Assembly (NCBI RefSeq): GCF_033446605.1
Contig: NZ_JAWQUO010000024.1
Span: forward strand, 1-64,000
Length of the DNA stretch: 64,000 bases
Direction of reading: 5' to 3'
Source of the DNA: Iodobacter sp025352645
Lineage (GTDB): Bacteria; Pseudomonadota; Gammaproteobacteria; Burkholderiales; Chitinibacteraceae
Every line of letters begins with the position of its first letter. Positions within the stretch are counted from its first letter, which is position 1. The translations under genes were made by a program, and so were the position numbers. Below, in pieces: positions 59,706-64,000 of the stretch. Under the pieces are notes generated by a model. It was not told the DNA's origin. It saw nothing but the letters and a program-made list of their open reading frames with translations, and did no database searches.

Positions 59706-60581
59706 TTAAATCGCCATAATCTCTTCAAGCAAAAGCGCTAGCTGCGCTTTAGTTGCCGCCGATACCGCCGTCATTGGCAAACGTAATTCTTCATGAATTA
59801 AACCTTGCATAGCTAAAACCGCTTTAACCGGAGCAGGATTAGGCTCGACAAAAAGTAGCTTAATCAATGGGCGTAATTGTTGGTCAATTTTTCTAGCGGC
59901 AGCTAAATTACCAGCTTGAATATGCTGCTGCATTTTTTTAAATAAATCAGGCCGAATATGCGCAGCAGCAGAAATGGCACCATGCCCACCGAGACAGCAA
60001 CAGCTAAAAATAAGATGATCTTCACCGCTTAAAAATTTTAAGGGAGTTTCATTAATGAGCTGATAAATTTGCTCGATATTGCCACTGGCACTTTCTTTAA
60101 TCGCCACAAATTGGGGATTAGTGCTCAAAGCTTTAATCGTTTGCGGATCGATATTCACGCCGGTGCGATAGGGAATATTGTAAATCATAATTGGATGCTG
60201 GCTAGCGGCAGCAATGGCATTAAAATGCTGCAAAATACCCTGCTGCGATGGCCGCACATAATAGGGCGCAGAAATCAGCAGCGCCGCAATTGGTTTATTA
60301 TTTACCGCTTGCACCGCTTTCACGACTTCTGCCGTGTTATTGCCGCTAATACCAAATGCAATAGGATAATTTGGGCCCACTGCCGCTATGACGGTATCCA
60401 GCAGCTGATGCTGCTCGGCAGTGCTTAATGTGGCTGCTTCACCCGTGGTGGCGCTAATAATCAAGCCATCTACACCCTGCAGCTGCAAATGCTGAGCCAA
60501 ACGCGCCGCGCTAGCAAAATCCACCTGCCCATCTAAAAAGGGGGTGACCATTGGTACCCAAATGCCTTCAAACTGAACCAT
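59706..60581 (-). CDS. dapA: 4-hydroxy-tetrahydrodipicolinate synthase (DapA)
   Basis: This 291-residue TIM-barrel lyase condenses pyruvate with aspartate semialdehyde in lysine and diaminopimelate synthesis. Recognisable are FEGIWVPMVTPF, the pyruvate-binding TTGEAATLS, Tyr in IYNIPYRTG and the Schiff-base Lys in AIKESASGN (about residue 162). AGGAG precedes the ATG. The leader upstream (60665-60804) is unusually structured, so it may be regulated at the RNA level. It lies downstream of the rhlE-thioesterase unit on the same strand. Confidence 0.92.
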   Translation of the reverse strand: MVQFEGIWVPMVTPFLDGQVDFASAARLAQHLQLQGVDGLIISATTGEAATLSTAEQHQLLDTVIAAVGPNYPIAFGISGNNTAEVVKAVQAVNNKPIAALLISAPYYVRPSQQGILQHFNAIAAASQHPIMIYNIPYRTGVNIDPQTIKALSTNPQFVAIKESASGNIEQIYQLINETPLKFLSGEDHLIFSCCCLGGHGAISAAAHIRPDLFKKMQQHIQAGNLAAARKIDQQLRPLIKLLFVEPNPAPVKAVLAMQGLIHEELRLPMTAVSAATKAQLALLLEEIMAI

Positions 60582-60664
60582 GCTTTACTCCTGTTTACGC
60601 CAGCCTCAGGGGCCTTGCCAACAGACTTACAGCATTCAAGGAATAGGTGTGATCAAGCCAGATA

Positions 60665-60804
60665 TTCCCGTCAGCTGTCGCGTCTGACGGGAAGGCTGCT
60701 CCGTCAGAGGGACCGCGGTTTCTTCGGTTTATTATTGCCAACGGTGCAAGGCGCGTGCGCACTCAACAGCAGGGCTGTTGTTGGATAGCGTACGGGGCTT
60801 GGCA
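60665..60804 (-). promoter_or_regulatory. Structured region upstream of dapA, possible RNA regulator
   Basis: Read on the minus strand, CTGACGG, CCCGTCAG and CTGACGGG (complements of 60702-60708, 60668-60675 region order reversed at 60685-60692) make two mutually exclusive hairpins, first with second or second with third. Upstream of them TGCCAA/TTGGCA (60736-60741/60799-60804) closes a domain with an inner CAACAGC-AGG-GCTGTTG hairpin. The pattern resembles a leader switch for the downstream gene. No known riboswitch class is recognised, and there is no U-run, so a translational effect or a separate small RNA are the options. Confidence 0.4.
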
Positions 60805-60858
60805 TCATCATTACATTAGCAATAAGAATGGGGGAAGGCTTAATGTACTTTAATTATT

Positions 60859-61320
60859 TTAATGCGGCAAGACGATCTTAAGCATGAGCGGCCACATATT
60901 GCGCACTAAACCGTGTGCCGCAATCCCACCCTGCCCATCACCTACCGTAACCGCTAAAGCGATTCTGGCCCGTCCTTTACGCTGCAAGGTACGCTTAAAA
61001 CGCTGTACCGCAGTGGTATCTGGTGGGCAAACGCGGGCAAACAAATCTTGCTGCAAGGGGCTTAAAAAGTCCGTGCTGCCGCTTTGAATCACCACCTCAA
61101 ATTTTGGCCCCGCTAAATCAGACACCCACAGCCAGCCTGCAATCGTGGCCAGCGTACTGATGCTGCCGCCAAAAGCGCTGTGATGATCATTTTGATTGGG
61201 GCCATAAGGGGCGAACAACTGCCAGCATGATTGATCCCCCAGTAACTGGACCTGCATGGCTTTTAAAAGGGGAAAACCCTCATTAAGCCGTGTAGTCCAG
61301 TGCTGGGAAAAATCATTCAT
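60859..61320 (-). CDS. YiiD C-terminal-type hot-dog thioesterase
   Basis: This 153-residue protein matches the C-terminal thioesterase-like domain of YiiD (PNQNDHHSAFGGSISTLATIAGWLWV, about 48-75), a hot-dog fold with an HHSAFGGS active-site-like block. The substrate is unknown. Its ATG lies six bases after the rhlE stop, so it is co-transcribed with rhlE. Confidence 0.75.
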   Translation of the reverse strand: MNDFSQHWTTRLNEGFPLLKAMQVQLLGDQSCWQLFAPYGPNQNDHHSAFGGSISTLATIAGWLWVSDLAGPKFEVVIQSGSTDFLSPLQQDLFARVCPPDTTAVQRFKRTLQRKGRARIALAVTVGDGQGGIAAHGLVRNMWPLMLKIVLPH

Positions 61321-61326
61321 ATCGCT

Positions 61327-62691
61327 TTAATTTGCCACTTGATACTTAGGCGGTAAGAACAGTGCCGCAATTTGCGGTGCGCGCTTTAGCTTAGATAAAG
61401 GCGCATCTGGCATGCTGTCATAGCTTTGTGCGCGAGCACGGCTACTTGGTGCGGCATTAGGGTTGCGAGTTAAAGCGGCAACCGCAGGCGCAACAGGCAC
61501 TGGCACGCGCTCGCGGCGCGGTGCAGGAGCCACTTCTAATGGCGTAGTGCCAGGAGAAAACCCCGGTACCGGAATCAAAGGTAGATCACGCTTAAGCATT
61601 TTTTGAATGCCAAGGTAAGCTTTCTCTTCTTCTGGTGCCACCAAAGAAATCGCGATGCCCGTAGCGCCTGCACGGCCAGTACGGCCAATGCGGTGTACGT
61701 AGTCTTCTGGATTTGTTGGCAGCTCAAAGTTAATCACAAAGGGCAGCTCGTTAATATCCAAGCCACGCGCGGCCACATCGGTGGCAACTAATACTTTTAA
61801 GCTGCCATCTTTAAATGCCGCCAGCGTTTCTAAGCGGGATTGCTGAGTGCGATCGCCATGAATCGCTTCGGCAGAAAAACCTGCGCGTTTTAGCTCACGG
61901 CCTAATTGCTCTGCGCCAATTTTAGTGCGGCAAAATACAATCACTTGGCTCATATTATGCGTGCGGATTAAATGGGCAACGAGGGCTTTTTTACGGCTGT
62001 TTTCTACCGGATGCAGCTCTTGCTTCACCGATTCATTGGCAGAATTTTGGCGCGCCACTTCAATCACTTCAGGGTCGTGCATAAAGTCTTCGGCTAGCTT
62101 TTTGATCTCTGGGGCAAAAGTTGCAGAGAACAATAACGTTTGCTTGCGCGTTGTGCACAGCTCAAAAATCTTGCGGATATCCAGAATAAAGCCCATATCC
62201 AACATGCGATCGGCTTCATCCAGAATCAGGATTTCTACTTGGGATAAATTCACCGATTTTTGCTGAATATGATCCAGCAAGCGCCCTGGCGTGGCGACTA
62301 AAATCTCTACGCCTTCACGTAACTTAGGAATCTGCGCCTTGATATCCATGCCGCCAAATACCACATGGCTGCGTATCGACATGTATTTACTGTAAGTGGT
62401 AACGCTTTCGGAAACCTGATCGGCCAGCTCACGCGTTGGCGTTAAAATCAATACACGGATCGGGTGGCGGGCAGGAGATGCGCTGGTGCTAGCGTGCTTA
62501 GCGATCTTCGTTAAAATCGGCAAGGTGAACGCGGCGGTTTTACCCGTGCCTGTTTGTGCGGCTCCTAGCACGTCGCGCCCAGACAGAATAACAGGGATGG
62601 CCTGCGCTTGAATCAGCGTGGGGTGTTCATAACCTTGCTCGGCGACTGCCTTGAGCACTTCCGGAGCCAGCCCGAGCGATGCGAATGTCAT
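61327..62691 (-). CDS. rhlE: RhlE-type DEAD-box RNA helicase
   Basis: This 454-residue ATP-dependent RNA helicase begins MTFASLGLAPEVLKAVAEQGYEHPTLIQAQAIP (Q motif). Walker A AQTGTGKT, DEAD (LILDEADRMLDMG), SAT (LFSATFAPE) and the C-terminal HRIGRTGRAG motif follow. The C-terminal tail (about 380-454) is proline/arginine-rich, as in RhlE proteins that act in ribosome assembly or mRNA decay in the cold. The start is fixed by the N-terminal homology; the longer frame to 62754 lacks a ribosome site. Confidence 0.93.
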   Translation of the reverse strand: MTFASLGLAPEVLKAVAEQGYEHPTLIQAQAIPVILSGRDVLGAAQTGTGKTAAFTLPILTKIAKHASTSASPARHPIRVLILTPTRELADQVSESVTTYSKYMSIRSHVVFGGMDIKAQIPKLREGVEILVATPGRLLDHIQQKSVNLSQVEILILDEADRMLDMGFILDIRKIFELCTTRKQTLLFSATFAPEIKKLAEDFMHDPEVIEVARQNSANESVKQELHPVENSRKKALVAHLIRTHNMSQVIVFCRTKIGAEQLGRELKRAGFSAEAIHGDRTQQSRLETLAAFKDGSLKVLVATDVAARGLDINELPFVINFELPTNPEDYVHRIGRTGRAGATGIAISLVAPEEEKAYLGIQKMLKRDLPLIPVPGFSPGTTPLEVAPAPRRERVPVPVAPAVAALTRNPNAAPSSRARAQSYDSMPDAPLSKLKRAPQIAALFLPPKYQVAN

Positions 62692-62845
62692 GCGTGTTTC
62701 TTTCCGAAAATTAAGAACAACGTTCCAATTTACACGAAGCCAGCCTCTCTGCATACCCTAGCTGACAAAGGGCCCGCAGCTAAGCAGGCTGCCAGCCCGC
62801 CAATCAGTTAAACTAGCGCCATTTTAAACCTGACGAGATAAAGCC

Positions 62846-63754
62846 ATGTTTGATCACGCTTCTCAATATTTAAGCACCGTGCGCGACTTACATCGCTTTG
62901 CGGTCAGCCGTTTCAACGCTGCCGAGCTGTTTTACGGCCACGGCACCGATAATGCTTGGGACGAAGCCGCCTATTTAATCTTATCCACGCTTAAATTGCC
63001 ACTAGATCGCCTAGAGCCAATGTACGACGCCAAGCTCTTGCCAGAAGAGCTAGCCCAAGTGCTCGATATTCTTAAGCAACGCGTAGAAACCCGCAAACCC
63101 GCCGCCTACCTCACTAAAGAAGCGTGGCTGGGCGAATATAAATTTTTTGTAGACGAGCGCACCATCGTGCCGCGCTCATTTATTGCCGAGATTATCCGAG
63201 CCGGCGGCTTAACACCGTGGATTGAATACCCAGAGCTAATCCACCGCGCTATGGATCTGTGCACCGGCTCCGGCTGCTTAGCCATCGTGATGGCCGATGC
63301 CTTCCCCGATGCCGCTATTGATGCGCTGGATTTATCCCCAGACGCGCTCGATGTGGCAGAAATCAACGTGCTGGAATACAGCCTAGGCGAGCGTATTGAT
63401 CTGATGGATTCGGATCTCTTTAGCGCGGTAGAAGGCGAGCTATACGATCTGATCATCTCTAATCCACCCTATGTAGACGCGCATTCGGTAGAAGAGCTGC
63501 CCCCAGAATACCTGCACGAGCCAGAAATGGCGCTGGGCAGTGGCGAGGACGGCCTAGACATTACCCGCCGCATTCTAGAAGAAGCCACCCGCTTCCTGAA
63601 TCCGCTTGGCGTATTAGTAGTAGAAATCGGTCACAACCGTGATGAGCTAGAAGCCAGCTACCCAGAGCTGCCCTTTGTATGGCTAGAAACCGAAAGTGGC
63701 GATGGCTTTGTATTCTTGCTGACGCGCGAAATGCTGGTTGAAGCTGGGATGTAA
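62846..63754 (+). CDS. prmB: 50S ribosomal protein L3 glutamine methyltransferase (PrmB)
   Basis: This 302-residue SAM-dependent enzyme methylates Gln150 of ribosomal protein L3. The catalytic motif is NPPYVDAHSVEELPPEYLHEPEMALGSGEDGLD, with NPPY and the PrmB-type EPEMALGSGEDGLD that set it apart from PrmC. The SAM site is DLCTGSGCLAIVMADAFPD. The gene runs divergently from rhlE and is followed by a nested repeat at the window end. Confidence 0.94.
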   Translation: MFDHASQYLSTVRDLHRFAVSRFNAAELFYGHGTDNAWDEAAYLILSTLKLPLDRLEPMYDAKLLPEELAQVLDILKQRVETRKPAAYLTKEAWLGEYKFFVDERTIVPRSFIAEIIRAGGLTPWIEYPELIHRAMDLCTGSGCLAIVMADAFPDAAIDALDLSPDALDVAEINVLEYSLGERIDLMDSDLFSAVEGELYDLIISNPPYVDAHSVEELPPEYLHEPEMALGSGEDGLDITRRILEEATRFLNPLGVLVVEIGHNRDELEASYPELPFVWLETESGDGFVFLLTREMLVEAGM

Positions 63755-63761
63755 TGGCTCA

Positions 63762-63932
63762 TTAGGGTGGGTGAAGCCTCAACCCTGTCAACTTAAAGGC
63801 TTGTAGAATGTGTAGGGTGGGCGCGTTTTTTGCCCACGCTGTGTGCATCCGCGTGGGCAAGATAAACCACCTTGCCCACCCTACATGGAGTGCCCAAGTT
63901 GATAGGATTGAGTGAAGCATATCCACCCTAAT
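63762..63932. repeat. Nested inverted repeat including a family C unit
   Basis: Outer arms TAGGGTGGGTGAAGCCTCAA and the right end ATCCACCCTAA with GATAGGATTGAGTGAAGCAT enclose an inner GTAGGGTGGGC (63812-63822) and GCCCACCCTAC (63874-63884). The inner right part (63843-63884) is the same 42-bp unit that sits inside the GT4 gene at 53183-53224. The outer arms share AAGTTGATAGGAT with the spacer 54885-55055, so the two composite repeats are related. No gene was seen in 63755-64000. Confidence 0.65.
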
Positions 63933-64000
63933 TTTTACATCGTTACTACACCAATCGCTGCAATAAATCAGATGGCGCAATATATAAGGTGGTTCTGCCA

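Noticed and set aside
60661..60720. 4.5S or 6S RNA gene
   Set aside because: Segments such as GGAAGGCTGC recalled parts of these RNAs, but order and conserved loops do not match.
60582..60858. Lysine riboswitch before dapA
   Set aside because: The conserved lysine-riboswitch core is not present; only generic hairpins are seen, so it was listed as an unclassified structured region.
63762..63980. Minus-strand 72-codon frame at the window end
   Set aside because: It lies wholly in nested palindromic repeats, so the frame is a by-product of repeat sequence.

Overview
The window looks like a chromosomal segment of a betaproteobacterium of the order Neisseriales, most like an Iodobacter-type organism. 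This is inferred from protein character and gene order (birA-coaX-SPOR, pepP-ubiH, holC/pepA/lptFG, hemA-prfA) and moderate GC content; no search was possible. No rRNA or tRNA gene was seen. Most genes are housekeeping genes in short operons on both strands, separated by spacers full of small palindromic repeats.

Layout. 1-121 is the tail of an IS1595-like transposase gene ending in a terminal inverted repeat. 415-5883 holds a GlxA-type regulator, a lipoprotein, a DUF3667 membrane protein, a small DUF2892-like remnant, a DEDD exonuclease and a sulfide:quinone oxidoreductase. 6243-7270 is the peroxide-sensing ohrR-ohr pair with a tandem operator. 7585-14055 carries a solute-binding protein, a YebC regulator, a CHASE2 adenylate cyclase/SH3/M48 protease operon and pepP. 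14415-21422 carries a UbiH-type hydroxylase, a STAS-like protein, hslV (hslU is not next to it), a two-receiver response regulator and the birA-coaX-SPOR operon. 21457-25384 is a LysR regulator and a large M16 protease. 25568-35462 is mostly minus strand: hemF, panD, an RNB nuclease, prfA, hemA, a PilZ-like protein and bioA. 35681-38085 is a TonB-dependent haem-type receptor with a Fur box. 38374-45012 has holC, pepA, lptF-lptG and galE. 45229-49787 has a hybrid histidine kinase, an OLD-family nuclease and two small membrane proteins. 50032-53788 is a small surface-polysaccharide cluster (flippase, GT2, GT4). 53975-54820 is rlmJ. 55133-55307 is a frameshifted TfoX-C gene. 55454-58608 is a bufferin-type metal-stress operon (ECF sigma, zinc-finger anti-sigma, BufA peptide, BufB MNIO enzyme, BufC, DoxX). 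The end carries a second solute-binding protein, dapA with a possible structured leader, a thioesterase, rhlE and prmB.

How the parts work together. The bufferin operon encodes its own regulators, a secreted Cys-rich peptide precursor and the iron enzyme with partner that would modify its cysteines. A Fur-box-like site lies before the sigma gene and another before the TonB receptor, which suggests an iron link. The most striking mobile-DNA observation is a 171-bp MITE at 52394-52564 with 23-bp perfect terminal repeats and an 8-bp target duplication; its ends match the IS end at 99-121. At least six families of short palindromes are scattered through the window. Some of them supply gene stop codons, and one is inserted in frame inside the GT4 glycosyltransferase gene.
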